Source: Seleniivibrio woodruffii (GTDB lineage: Bacteria; Chrysiogenota; Deferribacteres; Deferribacterales; Geovibrionaceae). From it: a DNA stretch of 64,000 nucleotides. Below the pieces are notes generated by a model that saw nothing but the letters and a program-made list of their open reading frames with translations, did no database searches and was not told where the DNA came from. The DNA lies in NCBI RefSeq assembly GCF_004339245.1, contig NZ_SMGG01000003.1, positions 744,770-808,769 of the forward strand, read 5' to 3'. Both the position numbers and the translations under genes were made by a program. This document shows, piece by piece, positions 52,481-61,190 of this stretch (its first letter is position 1; each line of letters starts with the position of its first letter).

Positions 52481-52912
52481 ATGGCAAGATCATTCAGAGA
52501 TGTGCTCATAACAAAGATACGTTCCCATGATCCGCATAACATCTGGAAGAACGTGGCGGACGATACGCTAATCACCCGATATTATGTTGTGACCAAAGAA
52601 GAAAAGAAGAAGATAGATGCTTTCAAGGCCATCTCTCCTGAAACGGTGGCAAAGATAAGGCTTTACTACGAGACGGTTGCGCTTGCTGTGGAGGAAAGCT
52701 GCGGACAGATGATAATAACCGTTCTCGATATTAACACAGAAGGCTTCGGCAGAGCTTTGCTTATTTACGAAGATTTTATCCTTCTCCAGAAATTCCACCG
52801 CAACGCCCACAAGTTCGGGTTTGCAACGCTTGAAGAGGTATTGGAGGAGGGGGAGAAGCTTGTGGCAAAGACTCTGGAGAACGCCGGAAGGCTTGGGGTC
52901 ATCCCCGCCTGA
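52481..52912 (+). CDS. NifX-associated protein (DUF269)
   Basis: 143 residues, helical, with DPHNIWKNVADDTLITRYYV, then LYYETVALAVEESCG and a late HRNAHKFGFATLEEVLEEGE. This is the DUF269 family that nearly always follows nifX; structure-based roles in cofactor handling are suggested but not settled. Three bases after nifX; last gene of the operon. Confidence 0.88.
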   Translation: MARSFRDVLITKIRSHDPHNIWKNVADDTLITRYYVVTKEEKKKIDAFKAISPETVAKIRLYYETVALAVEESCGQMIITVLDINTEGFGRALLIYEDFILLQKFHRNAHKFGFATLEEVLEEGEKLVAKTLENAGRLGVIPA

Positions 52913-52929
52913 TGTCTTATTTTCGGGTG

Positions 52930-52955
52930 CCTTCGGGGTTTTTCAACCCCGAAGG
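52930..52955. terminator. Hairpin between the nif operon and marR gene
   Basis: CCTTCGGGGTT, TTTC, AACCCCGAAGG: an 11-bp perfect stem. T-runs are weak on both sides, so it could be a bidirectional terminator or an mRNA-end stabiliser. Confidence 0.65.
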
Positions 52956-52966
52956 TGTCTGACCCT

Positions 52967-53530
52967 CTATATTCCTCTGAAATTATGATGTCCGTGATGG
53001 CGGCAGTGTCCGAAATCGTGACCGAAATCCGCCCTGCGGTGTTCGCCGTGTCCTCTGTGTCCCATGAAATCTTCGTGGTGTGAAAGCCCTCCGCACTTTT
53101 CTTCGAGGTTTTTGGTGAGCTTGTCCATCAGTGATGCGAACTGTGCCTGCTCCTCTTCGGTGAGAACCCCGAAAAGCGAATCCGACATATCAACTATTGC
53201 CGCCTTTGATGCTTTCAATGCGTTCTCTCCTTTTTCTGTGAGGTATACACGCATGACACGCTGATCCTTCTCGTCCTGCTTCCTTTCGATAAGTTCTGTC
53301 TGAGCCAGTTTTGTAAGCATCTCCGTCATTGAAGAAGGGCGCATGTCCATCAGTTCCGCAAGCTCCATCTGTTTTGCGCCGTTGTTTTCGGCGATGATTG
53401 AGAGCAGGTGTCCCTGAGCACGATGCATCCTGTGGTCCTGAACGTCGTGAACGTGTTTGTGGCTCTCTCTGTGAACCATCCTTGCCAGTCTTATGAAAGA
53501 CTTGAGTATGTTTGCCGATGAGTTGTTCAT
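52967..53530 (-). CDS. MarR-family regulator with histidine-rich C-terminus
   Basis: 187 residues. Winged helix-turn-helix: GHLLSIIAENNGAKQMELAE, MRPSSMTEMLTKL, then the wing DEKDQRVMRVYLTEKG. The last 40 residues are full of histidine (HHEDFMGHRGHGEH, HCRHHGHHNF), an unusual tail that may bind metal. GGAG precedes the ATG. Two identical palindromes bracket its promoter, so it probably represses itself. Confidence 0.88.
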   Translation of the reverse strand: MNNSSANILKSFIRLARMVHRESHKHVHDVQDHRMHRAQGHLLSIIAENNGAKQMELAELMDMRPSSMTEMLTKLAQTELIERKQDEKDQRVMRVYLTEKGENALKASKAAIVDMSDSLFGVLTEEEQAQFASLMDKLTKNLEEKCGGLSHHEDFMGHRGHGEHRRADFGHDFGHCRHHGHHNFRGI

Positions 53531-53555
53531 ATGTATTCTCCTGAAATTATTTTGC

Positions 53556-53567
53556 TTAGGTACCTAA
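53556..53567. promoter_or_regulatory. MarR-type operator, copy 1
   Basis: Perfect 12-bp palindrome TTAGGTACCTAA, placed just downstream of the minus-strand -10 (at the likely transcript start). Confidence 0.8.
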
Positions 53568-53571
53568 ATGA

Positions 53572-53600
53572 AAAATAGCGAAACGGTATTGGAAAGTCAA
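53572..53600 (-). promoter_or_regulatory. Promoter of the marR gene
   Basis: On the minus strand: -35 TTGACT (53600-53595), 17-base spacer, -10 TATTTT (53577-53572). It sits between the two operator palindromes. Confidence 0.75.
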
Positions 53601-53609
53601 GAATTAATT

Positions 53610-53621
53610 TTAGGTACCTAA
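53610..53621. promoter_or_regulatory. MarR-type operator, copy 2
   Basis: Identical TTAGGTACCTAA palindrome, 54 bp (about five helical turns) from copy 1, just upstream of the -35. Confidence 0.8.
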
Positions 53622-53715
53622 GTAAATTGGTCGTAGAGGAAAATTGAATTCGTATTTTAATATAAAAAAGACATGAAAGTTAGGATTTAATAAAAGCTAA
53701 TAATTAATTTGATGT

Positions 53716-53777
53716 AGATTCTTCGCTTCGCTCAGAATGACAATAAAGCGTCACTCTGAGCAGGGCGAAGAGTCTCA
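53716..53777. repeat. REP-like inverted pair
   Basis: Unit 1, starting AGATTCTTCGCTTCGCTCAG (53716-53741), and unit 2, starting GTCACTCTGAGCAGGGCGAA (53750-53777), are near-inverted copies separated by 8 bases. Together they would form a long hairpin between marR and nifV. Confidence 0.8.
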
Positions 53778-53799
53778 TTTATAAGTCTTTTCAGGAATT

Positions 53800-54921
53800 T
53801 TAAGCCGAAATACACAGCCCCATCTTCTCGCATAACCCCAGAACGTCCTTGTTCCTCAGGATCGCCTTGTTCTTTCTGGCGAGTTTCTTAGCTTCACAGA
53901 GAAGCCCTGTCAGCTGCCATTTTTCCAGATGCAGTCCTTCCTGATTCAGCATGTGTTCCAGAACGTGCTGACCCGACTGATTGCCGAAAACAAGGTGTCG
54001 TGTCATATCCAGCTCTTCGGGATCGAAGGGTTCGTAGTTCTTGGGATTTTTCAGAACGCCGTCGGTGTGGATTCCCGATTCGTGGGTGAACATAAATTCA
54101 CCTATGACTGGCCTCTGGGGATCCATCTGTCTGCCTGCGGCCTGAGCGACGTATTCGGAAAGGGGACGCAGATGCTTCGTGTTGAACTCATCCTCCATTC
54201 CGTAGACGTGGCGTGCCGCCATGATTATTTCCTCCAGCGGTGCGTTGCCAGCCCGCTCGCCAAGCCCCATGACGGTGGTGTTGACGTGAGTTGCCCCCGC
54301 CCGCACAGCCGCCAGAGCGTTTGCAGTGGCCATTCCGAAGTCGTTATGGGTATGCACCTCAAGGTCAAGTTTTGTGACCTCACGGATACGTTTTGTCATT
54401 TCATATGTTTTGAACGGGTCGAGCACGCCGACGGTGTCGCAGAAACGGAAGCGTGATGCTCCGTGCTCTTCGATGGTGCGGACATACTGCTCTATGAAGT
54501 CCGGATGGGCACGGGATGCGTCCTCGCCGCCCACAGATATATAGAGGTTGTATCTTGCACAATAATCAAGCACCTCTGCTATCTGTTTAAGCACCCATTC
54601 TCTTGTCCTGCCCAGTTTGGTCTCTATCTGAATGTCTGAAAGGGGCAGTGATATCTCTATGGCCTCCGCACCCGCAATGACCGATGCCTGAACGTCCTTA
54701 ATCAGTGCACGGTTCCATGCTATGATGCGTGCTTTCAGTCCCAAGTCCATGATGGAAGCGAACATTGCGGATTCCTCTATCCCCATTACAGGTATTCCCG
54801 CCTCTATCTCCTGAACACCGATGGCGTCCAGCCTGCGGGCAATCTCAAGCCTCTCCCTTCGTGTGAAGGCCACGCCGGGGGTCTGCTCGCCGTCTCTCAG
54901 TGTGGTGTCATCTATTATCAT
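53800..54921 (-). CDS. nifV: Homocitrate synthase NifV
   Basis: 373 residues from the ATG at 54921, fixed by GGAGG 5 bases upstream and by the sigma54 promoter, which leaves only about 15 bases of leader. The catalytic barrel starts IIDDTTLRDGEQTPGVAF; HTHNDFGMATANALAA and GERAGNAPLEEI supply metal and substrate residues. It condenses acetyl-CoA with 2-oxoglutarate to homocitrate, the organic ligand of FeMo-co. It is divergent from nifB. Confidence 0.94.
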   Translation of the reverse strand: MIIDDTTLRDGEQTPGVAFTRRERLEIARRLDAIGVQEIEAGIPVMGIEESAMFASIMDLGLKARIIAWNRALIKDVQASVIAGAEAIEISLPLSDIQIETKLGRTREWVLKQIAEVLDYCARYNLYISVGGEDASRAHPDFIEQYVRTIEEHGASRFRFCDTVGVLDPFKTYEMTKRIREVTKLDLEVHTHNDFGMATANALAAVRAGATHVNTTVMGLGERAGNAPLEEIIMAARHVYGMEDEFNTKHLRPLSEYVAQAAGRQMDPQRPVIGEFMFTHESGIHTDGVLKNPKNYEPFDPEELDMTRHLVFGNQSGQHVLEHMLNQEGLHLEKWQLTGLLCEAKKLARKNKAILRNKDVLGLCEKMGLCISA

Positions 54922-54945
54922 ATGCGCCTCCATTGCACTTTCTGT

Positions 54946-54961
54946 TGCAATTGCTGTGCCA
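54946..54961 (-). promoter_or_regulatory. Sigma54 (-24/-12) promoter of nifV
   Basis: On the minus strand TGGCACAGCAATTGCA, close to perfect consensus, with 10 bases between GG and GC. Predicted start near 54936. Confidence 0.88.
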
Positions 54962-55154
54962 GAGGGTAAAATGGTTAAAAAAGAACCAAATGCGCAACTA
55001 ATGACCACTTATTCTTATTAATTCAGCCGCAAGTGTCTGCCGCTGTCATACCCTGTTAAACAACAAAGCATAGACGGCTATTTGTCTTTATTGCCAGTGA
55101 TATCCGTTATTCTCCTCCCTTTCGGAGATAGGGAGAAGTATCGGTTTATTAAAC

Positions 55155-55170
55155 TGGCATCCCCATTGCT
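55155..55170 (+). promoter_or_regulatory. Sigma54 (-24/-12) promoter of nifB
   Basis: TGGCATCCCCATTGCT, GG at 55156, GC at 55168, 10 bases between. No exact TGT-N10-ACA site was found in the 190 bp shared with nifV. Confidence 0.85.
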
Positions 55171-55196
55171 TTTAAATTTACCGTGAGGTGACATAT

Positions 55197-56549
55197 ATGG
55201 ACAGAGACACTGTTAAGGCGAAAATTGATAAGCACCCCTGCTTCTGCAAGGATGCCCACAATAAATTTGCCAGAATACACCTTCCCGTTGCACCCGCATG
55301 CAACATCCAGTGCAACTACTGCAACAGAAAGTACGACTGCTCCAACGAGTCCCGCCCTGGTGTTACCAGTGCGATTCTCACTCCCGAGCATGCTCTGGAA
55401 AAGGTGATTATGGTGAAGCACTCCCTCAAAAATCTCTCCGTGGTAGGCATAGCGGGTCCCGGCGACGCACTGGCAAACCCCGAAGCGACTTTCGAAACAC
55501 TCAGACTGCTCAAAACATACGACAGGGAGCTTATCCCGTGCATCAGCACAAACGGTCTGGCACTGCCCGACCATCTGGACGAGATAGCGGAGCTTAAGAT
55601 AGGACACGTCACAGTTACCATGAATGCGGTCGACCCCGATATCGGTCAGAAGATATACAGCTGGATACACTACAACGACAGGACGTATCACGGTGCCGAG
55701 GCCGCACGCATTCTTATGGAACGCCAGATAGAGGGCATAAAGGGGCTTGTTGAGCGGGGGATACTGGTAAAGATAAACACGGTGCTTATCCCCGGAATAA
55801 ATGAGAACCACGTTCAGGAGGTTGCGAAAAAGATCAAGGAGCTGGGAGTCTTCATTCACAACATAATCCCTCTGATGAGCCGCCCCGAATACGGAACGAA
55901 GTTCTCAAACGACGGAGTTCCCGAACCCACGCCGGAGCTTATCGGAAAGGTTCGTTTCCAGTGTGCGGAGGTAATGGGCGGGTTCGATGCGGTGATGCAG
56001 CATTGCCGTCAGTGCCGTGCGGACGCCATAGGCAAACTGGGGCAGGACTGGGATTTCAACAGTGTTGAGGACGAGGTCAGAGAGAAATCCAACCTGATGA
56101 AATATCAGGTGATAAATAACAGAAGATACGACTTTTCCGTTCAGCTGAACAGCGAGTGGAAGGTCAGAACATACGACCGCAGCAGGCATATTCTGGTTGC
56201 CGTTGCCAGTGACAATCACCGCATGGCGGATATTTCGTTCAAAAATGCCAGAAATTTCTATGTTTACGAAGTTTCGGGCTGGGGCGCACATCTTCGTGAG
56301 ATACGCACACTGGACTATGACAACTCTCAGGCGTGTATCAAGCTTTCAGGTCACCTGAAAAACGTTGCGGAGCTGATAGGCGACTGCGCCGTGATGGTTT
56401 GCACTGTTGTCGGCAGAAGCGCATACGACGGAATGCACGCTAAGGGCATAGCTGTGGATACGAGGCAGGCTTATAAAGGCATTGAAGAGGCCGCATGGGA
56501 AGCGGGCAGCAGAATACTGTCCGACACCGGATGCACAATGACCGCCTGA
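55197..56549 (+). CDS. nifB: NifB, radical SAM FeMo-cofactor precursor synthase fused to a NifX-like domain
   Basis: 450 residues from the ATG at 55197 (GAGGTG upstream; a GTG at 55188 is the alternative). The radical SAM motif is C35-x3-C39-x2-C42 (CNIQCNYC), with the extra NifB cysteines CFCKD and KYDC. From about residue 320 a NifX/NafY-like domain follows (ILVAVASDNHRMADISF), as in the longer NifB class. It inserts carbide to make NifB-co in the cytoplasm. Confidence 0.95.
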   Translation: MDRDTVKAKIDKHPCFCKDAHNKFARIHLPVAPACNIQCNYCNRKYDCSNESRPGVTSAILTPEHALEKVIMVKHSLKNLSVVGIAGPGDALANPEATFETLRLLKTYDRELIPCISTNGLALPDHLDEIAELKIGHVTVTMNAVDPDIGQKIYSWIHYNDRTYHGAEAARILMERQIEGIKGLVERGILVKINTVLIPGINENHVQEVAKKIKELGVFIHNIIPLMSRPEYGTKFSNDGVPEPTPELIGKVRFQCAEVMGGFDAVMQHCRQCRADAIGKLGQDWDFNSVEDEVREKSNLMKYQVINNRRYDFSVQLNSEWKVRTYDRSRHILVAVASDNHRMADISFKNARNFYVYEVSGWGAHLREIRTLDYDNSQACIKLSGHLKNVAELIGDCAVMVCTVVGRSAYDGMHAKGIAVDTRQAYKGIEEAAWEAGSRILSDTGCTMTA

Positions 56550-56566
56550 GGCGGAGGGGTGTAATT

Positions 56567-56851
56567 ATGATGCAGTCAGAACTGACCAACAGGGCGGATA
56601 TCTCCGCACTGCTTAAAAAGGACGGATATAAGCTCATCAAGGGAGTGGTTGAAGATCTGGACATAGGCCATGTTACGGCCAGCATGTCCATCCGCTCCGG
56701 CAACAGACTGGTTTCCCTGCTTTTGCCTGTGAAAGACGTAAAACTTTCGGGCGCAGAGACAGGCAGACCCATCTATTGCCTGATGAACGGCAAAGACGTT
56801 CTGGTTTTCCGTGACATCAACTATATGATGCGGAAGATACTGAATAAATAG
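56567..56851 (+). CDS. Small Mop/TOBE-like protein downstream of nifB
   Basis: 94 residues from the ATG at 56567 (GGAGGGG upstream; ATG 56570 also possible). The body, KGVVEDLDIGHVTASMSIRS, a central LVSLLLPVKDVKLSG and then YCLMNGKDVLVFRD, resembles the beta-barrel Mop/TOBE fold that binds molybdate. It begins 17 bp after nifB. Molybdate storage or delivery for FeMo-co is an inference; the fold match is by eye. Confidence 0.55.
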   Translation: MMQSELTNRADISALLKKDGYKLIKGVVEDLDIGHVTASMSIRSGNRLVSLLLPVKDVKLSGAETGRPIYCLMNGKDVLVFRDINYMMRKILNK

Positions 56852-56871
56852 ATCACACAATCGCAAGGTTT

Positions 56872-56963
56872 GCGGGGCGTACAAAGAAGATCCGTCACCC
56901 CCACAAAAGATTAATCTTCTTTGTACATCGGAGGAGTGTTCTGTCCTCCGCCCCGCTTTTTTT
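56872..56963 (+). terminator. Three-way-junction terminator or structured RNA after the nifB unit
   Basis: Stem P1 GCGGGGC/GCCCCGC (56872-56878/56950-56956) encloses P2, 13 perfect bp (GTACAAAGAAGAT with ATCTTCTTTGTAC, 56879-56891/56914-56926), and P3, GGAGGA/TCCTCC (56930-56935/56944-56949). A run of seven T follows. Confidence 0.75.
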
Positions 56964-57037
56964 GTTCACTAAACACTGGTCTAAGTAATCGTTTTGTTGT
57001 ATACTAATCATGAAAACTTCCACATCGGAGACCTCAC

Positions 57038-58867
57038 TTGAAGGTAAAAAACAGAACGATTTTCATGCTTGCTGGCATTCTGGCGGTTGTGACCTGTGTT
57101 TATCTTCTTGATGAGTGGTATCGTTTCAACAAACATCTGGAACTTCTCAGAAAAGACAATGTCATTGCTGTTTCTAAACTTTTTAAAATGCTTCCCGACA
57201 GAGCCGATAAGGTTCTGAGGGCATATACCCACCTGATCGTAACGGATAAGGATGTCATCACCTCTTTTGAGAAGGGCGACCGGAAGGAGCTGAACACGCT
57301 TCTTCAGCCCTATGTTAAGCTTCTGAATGAATCTTTTCCCAAGTCAACCTCTGTTCTCACATTCCATTCCGCCGAGGGCAAGGTGTTTCTGCGCACGCTC
57401 GTTCCCGAGATATACGGCGACATCAGCGCAAACTACCGTCCCATGCTGAGGGACGTTCTTAAAACCGGCCAGCCCGCATCGGGGCTTGAGGTCTGCACGA
57501 AAATAATGGGTTTCAGACACATGACCCCCGTAGTGCGTGACGGAAAGCTCATAGGCGTTCTTGAGGTGGGAACTGACATCAGCTTCATGGCATCAAGACT
57601 TCAGGCGGTTTCGAGCATAAAATCCGCCGTAATGGTCAACCAGTTTGTGGCTTCAAGGCTGAAACTTAAAACCGGAGACAACGGACGTGCGGTTTATTAC
57701 AACGACAGCGTGATACCCTCTGATGTGCTTTTCGAATCCGGCAGAAAAGATGTCCTGAAAAAGAGCATAAACTACGGCGGCGACAGATACGACATACTCG
57801 GAGATTTCAGCCTGCATGACTATTCCGGAAGCGATCTGGGACAGTTCGTTTTTCTGGTCAAGGCGGGAAGCATGGAAGGCTGGATGCGCAGTCACCTGCT
57901 CCATGTGTTCATAATAGGCGGCCTTGGCGCACTGCTTATGATATTTGTGGCCAGAAAGGGCATAATAGATTCCGTTGCGGAGCTTGAAAAGAGCCACGAA
58001 GCGGTTCTGAACGAGCTTCGGCTTACCAACCACAACCTTGAGGAGAAGATTCGCAGAGAGGTTGAGAACTGCCGTATTAAAGATCAGATAATCAATCAGC
58101 AGCAAAAGGTTGCGGACATGGGGCTTATGCTCTCCGCACTGGCTCACCACTGGCGGCAGCCCATAAACGCAGTCGGGCTTTATGTTCAGGATCTGGCCGA
58201 CGCCTACCGCAACGGCGATCTGAACATGCAGTATATTGACGAGTTTGAGAAGAACAACATGCAGCTTTTGAACAAGCTCTCCGAATCCATCGACAAATAC
58301 CGAACCTTCTTCGAACCCAGTGTTGAGAAGGAGAGGTTCGACGTTGTCGAGATACTCAAAGAGACGGGGGAGATCCTCAGGGCGACCCTTTCCTCTCAGG
58401 ATGTAAAGCTGACAATGACATGCAGATGCGGCGACAGCGACTTCGACTGCATGCTTTCGGAAAAGTCTCCGGCCTGCGAAAACGGCTACGGACATATAAA
58501 CGGCTTTCTTAACGAGTTCAAGCAGACCCTTCTGAACCTGCTTTACAACTCGGTGGATGCGATTCGTGCCCGTTATGCGGCACAGGACTGTGAACATGAC
58601 GGGCTGATAGCCGTGACCATGATCGCAGACGACAACACCATCAGGATATCCGTTGCCGACAACGGAACGGGCATTTCTGACGAAATAATGGACAAGGTAT
58701 TTAACCCCTTCTACACAACCAAGGAAGCGGGCAAGGGAACCGGCATCGGGCTTTACATGGCGAAGACCGTAATTGAGAAATACATGTGCGGCAGTCTCAC
58801 GGCAAAAAATAACGGACGTGGGGTCACCATGGAGATAGTTTTACCCAAAAACAGCCCCTGTATGTAA
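57038..58867 (+). CDS. Membrane sensor histidine kinase with extracytoplasmic Cache-type sensor
   Basis: 609 residues from a TTG at 57038 (GGAG upstream). One membrane helix at 8-25, a periplasmic Cache-like sensor (about 30-285; RHMTPVVRDGKLIGVLEVGT), a second helix near 290-310, coiled coil, then the phosphoacceptor ALAHHWRQPINAV and the ATPase domain with LLNLLYNSVDAI, DNGTGI and GKGTGIGLYMAK. A loop with four cysteines (CRCGDSDFDC, then SPAC) sits before the N-box. No response regulator is adjacent. Confidence 0.88.
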   Translation: MKVKNRTIFMLAGILAVVTCVYLLDEWYRFNKHLELLRKDNVIAVSKLFKMLPDRADKVLRAYTHLIVTDKDVITSFEKGDRKELNTLLQPYVKLLNESFPKSTSVLTFHSAEGKVFLRTLVPEIYGDISANYRPMLRDVLKTGQPASGLEVCTKIMGFRHMTPVVRDGKLIGVLEVGTDISFMASRLQAVSSIKSAVMVNQFVASRLKLKTGDNGRAVYYNDSVIPSDVLFESGRKDVLKKSINYGGDRYDILGDFSLHDYSGSDLGQFVFLVKAGSMEGWMRSHLLHVFIIGGLGALLMIFVARKGIIDSVAELEKSHEAVLNELRLTNHNLEEKIRREVENCRIKDQIINQQQKVADMGLMLSALAHHWRQPINAVGLYVQDLADAYRNGDLNMQYIDEFEKNNMQLLNKLSESIDKYRTFFEPSVEKERFDVVEILKETGEILRATLSSQDVKLTMTCRCGDSDFDCMLSEKSPACENGYGHINGFLNEFKQTLLNLLYNSVDAIRARYAAQDCEHDGLIAVTMIADDNTIRISVADNGTGISDEIMDKVFNPFYTTKEAGKGTGIGLYMAKTVIEKYMCGSLTAKNNGRGVTMEIVLPKNSPCM

Positions 58868-58952
58868 TTTTTCAGCAAAATCCGCAAAAAAACCTTTTCT
58901 TATTTGAAAAACTGATGAATACTGTCAGGCTTAATTATCACAGGTGAAAAAC

Positions 58953-60782
58953 ATGGCTAAACAGAGAAATGAGAAGCTTAGAAATATAGCTATCATCGCA
59001 CACGTTGACCACGGCAAGACAACGCTCGTGGATACGCTCTTCAAACAGAGCGGAATGTTCAGAGAAGAACAGCAGGTAGAAGACAGACTTATGGACAGCA
59101 TGGATCTGGAAAGAGAAAGGGGAATTACCATCTCTGCCAAAAACTGCGCTGTCAGATGGGGAGATGTTAAGATCAACATCCTCGATACACCCGGTCACGC
59201 CGATTTCGGCGGAGAGGTAGAACGTGCTTTGTCTATGGTTGACGGTGCAATCCTCCTTGTTGACGCATCCGAAGGCCCTCTGCCCCAGACAAGGTTCGTG
59301 CTTGGAAAGGCTTTTGAAGCCGGACTCAAGATAATCGTTGTTGTTAACAAGATCGACCGTGCAGACGCAAGACCTCAGGAGGTTCTGAACGAAGTTTATG
59401 ACCTTTTCATAGACCTCGGCGCAGACGACGACCAGATAGAATTTCCCGTTTACTACGCCATCGGCCGTGAAGGTATCTGCCAGAAGACTCTTGAAGAGCG
59501 CGGAACGGACATGAAGCCCCTTTTCGAGGCAATTGTCAGCGAGATCCCCGCACCCCAATATGATGATGAAGAACCCTTTCAGATGCTGGTGAGCGACCTC
59601 GGTTATTCCGACTACCTCGGCAGACTGGCTGTGGGCAAGGTTATCAACGGAACCGCCCGCTCAAACGAATCCCTCGTGCGCATAGGCGCAGAGAACACTG
59701 TTTCCCTGCGTGTAAGCAAACTCCAGATATATGAAGGCCTCGGCACAAAAGAGGTTGAGGCGGCAGAGCCGGGCGAAATTATCGTTCTCTCAGGTCTTGA
59801 GGACATCACCATCGGCGATACCATCTGCACCAAGGAAAACCCCAAAGCACTCCCCAGAATAACAGTTGACGAACCCACGGTCTCTATGAAGTTCAGCCCC
59901 AACACAGGCCCTCTGGCCGGACGTGAGGGCAAGCTGGTTCAGTCCAACAGGATCAAGGAGAGACTTCAGAAAGAATCCCTTAAAAACGTGGCTATCAAAG
60001 TTGAGGAAAGCCCCGACAAAGAGAGCTATATCGTTAAGGGAAGAGGCGAATTTCAGATGGCTATCCTTCTGGAGACAATGCGCCGTGAAGGTTTTGAGGT
60101 TTGCGTGGGCAGACCCGAAGTTATCTGCAAAACAATTGACGGTGAGCTGTGCGAACCCATAGAGCACCTGTTCATCGACTGCGACGAGACCTTCGTAGGT
60201 GTCGTTACAGAGAAACTTTCCATACGTAAAGGAAGAATGACCAACCTTATAAACAACGGAACCGGCAGGGCCAGAATTGAGTTCTCCATACCCAGCCGCG
60301 GACTTATCGGCTACAGAGACGAGTTCCTGTCCGACACAAAAGGTACGGGCATAATGAACTCACTGCTTCACGGATATGAGCCTCACAGAGGCGATATACC
60401 CAGCAGATTCACAGGTTCCATAGTGGCCGACCGTGCGGGCAAAGGCGTTGCATACGGTCTTTTCCACCTTGAACCCAGAGGCTCGCTGTTCATCCTCCCC
60501 GGCGACGTGGTCTACGAAGGTATGATCATCGGCGCATACAACAAGGACAACGACCTGAACGCCAACCCCTGTAAAGAGAAGAAACTTACCAACATGAGAG
60601 CATCCGGAAAGGACGAAGCCATCATCCTTACCCCCGTTATGCCCATGACGCTGGAAAAAGCGATACACTTCATTGCGGACGACGAGATGGTTGAGGTTAC
60701 TCCCAAGTCCATCAGACTGCGCAAGAAGATACTTTCACAGCAGGAGAGACATACGGCCAGAGGCAAAGCACTCGGCAAGTAA
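58953..60782 (+). CDS. typA: Ribosome-associated GTPase TypA/BipA
   Basis: 609 residues from the ATG at 58953 (GTG 58944 possible). G motifs: AHVDHGKTTL, DTPGHADFGGEVERAL, VVNKIDR. Domain II and the C-terminal domain with SRGLIGYRDEFLSDTKGTG are intact. It is a translational GTPase related to EF-G that aids 50S assembly and stress adaptation. Confidence 0.97.
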   Translation: MAKQRNEKLRNIAIIAHVDHGKTTLVDTLFKQSGMFREEQQVEDRLMDSMDLERERGITISAKNCAVRWGDVKINILDTPGHADFGGEVERALSMVDGAILLVDASEGPLPQTRFVLGKAFEAGLKIIVVVNKIDRADARPQEVLNEVYDLFIDLGADDDQIEFPVYYAIGREGICQKTLEERGTDMKPLFEAIVSEIPAPQYDDEEPFQMLVSDLGYSDYLGRLAVGKVINGTARSNESLVRIGAENTVSLRVSKLQIYEGLGTKEVEAAEPGEIIVLSGLEDITIGDTICTKENPKALPRITVDEPTVSMKFSPNTGPLAGREGKLVQSNRIKERLQKESLKNVAIKVEESPDKESYIVKGRGEFQMAILLETMRREGFEVCVGRPEVICKTIDGELCEPIEHLFIDCDETFVGVVTEKLSIRKGRMTNLINNGTGRARIEFSIPSRGLIGYRDEFLSDTKGTGIMNSLLHGYEPHRGDIPSRFTGSIVADRAGKGVAYGLFHLEPRGSLFILPGDVVYEGMIIGAYNKDNDLNANPCKEKKLTNMRASGKDEAIILTPVMPMTLEKAIHFIADDEMVEVTPKSIRLRKKILSQQERHTARGKALGK

Positions 60783-60825
60783 TATAATTGGCGGTTATAA
60801 CCTGCTCATTTCTTCGTTGTCGGTT

Positions 60826-60870
60826 GAAAAATCGCCATCATGTACCTAAACGTACACTCAGCCGATTTTC
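60826..60870. repeat. Nested palindromic element after typA
   Basis: AAAATCG/CGATTTT outer arms (60828-60834 and 60863-60869) around TGTAC/GTACA inner arms (60841-60845 and 60852-60856). No T-run follows. Purpose unknown. Confidence 0.6.
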
Positions 60871-60981
60871 CGCCCTCCGCCTTGAACTGCTTGGTTCTAA
60901 CCACCAATAAGTGTTTTGTTCCCTTCTTTAATAAAGGAGGGCTAGGGTAGATTTACATTTTCCGACTTAATTGAAACAGAT

Positions 60982-61009
60982 AAAGCCCCGCTTCGGCGGG
61001 GCTTTTTGC
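60982..61009 (+). terminator. Rho-independent terminator
   Basis: AAAGCCCCGC, TTCG, GCGGGGCTTT plus further T: a 10-bp stem. It lies 200 bp past typA and is the first strong terminator after it. Confidence 0.9.
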
Positions 61010-61030
61010 GTTCACATTGGCAGGTCCGAA

Positions 61031-61058
61031 TGAGATTCTTCGTTTCACTCAGAATGAC
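61031..61058 (-). repeat. REP-like repeat unit
   Basis: TGAGATTCTTCG and CACTCAGAATGAC: same family as 53716. Confidence 0.75.
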
Positions 61059-61127
61059 GCAATGCTCTGAGGCTATGGCAATTCTCTGCTTCCTGCTTAG
61101 TTAAAGGGGAGAGAATTTCAAATATCC

Positions 61128-61182
61128 GTCACTCTGAGCGAATGCGAAGAGTCTCATCAAGTATGAGATGGCTCAGAATGAC
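61128..61182. repeat. REP-like inverted pair
   Basis: GTCACTCTGAGCGAATGCGA onward (61128-61156), facing a shortened unit ending GGCTCAGAATGAC (to 61182). Confidence 0.75.
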
Positions 61183-61190
61183 AAAGATTT

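Larger units (their letters stand above)
60783..61190. other. 408-bp intergenic region with hairpins and REP-like repeats
   Basis: No gene. It holds a nested palindrome (60826-60870), a terminator (60982-61007) and REP-like units at 61031-61058 and 61128-61182. Confidence 0.75.

Noticed and set aside
54962-55154. TGT...ACA pair near 55050 as a NifA site for nifB/nifV
   Set aside because: The spacing is 13 bases, or 3 for the inner pair, not 10.
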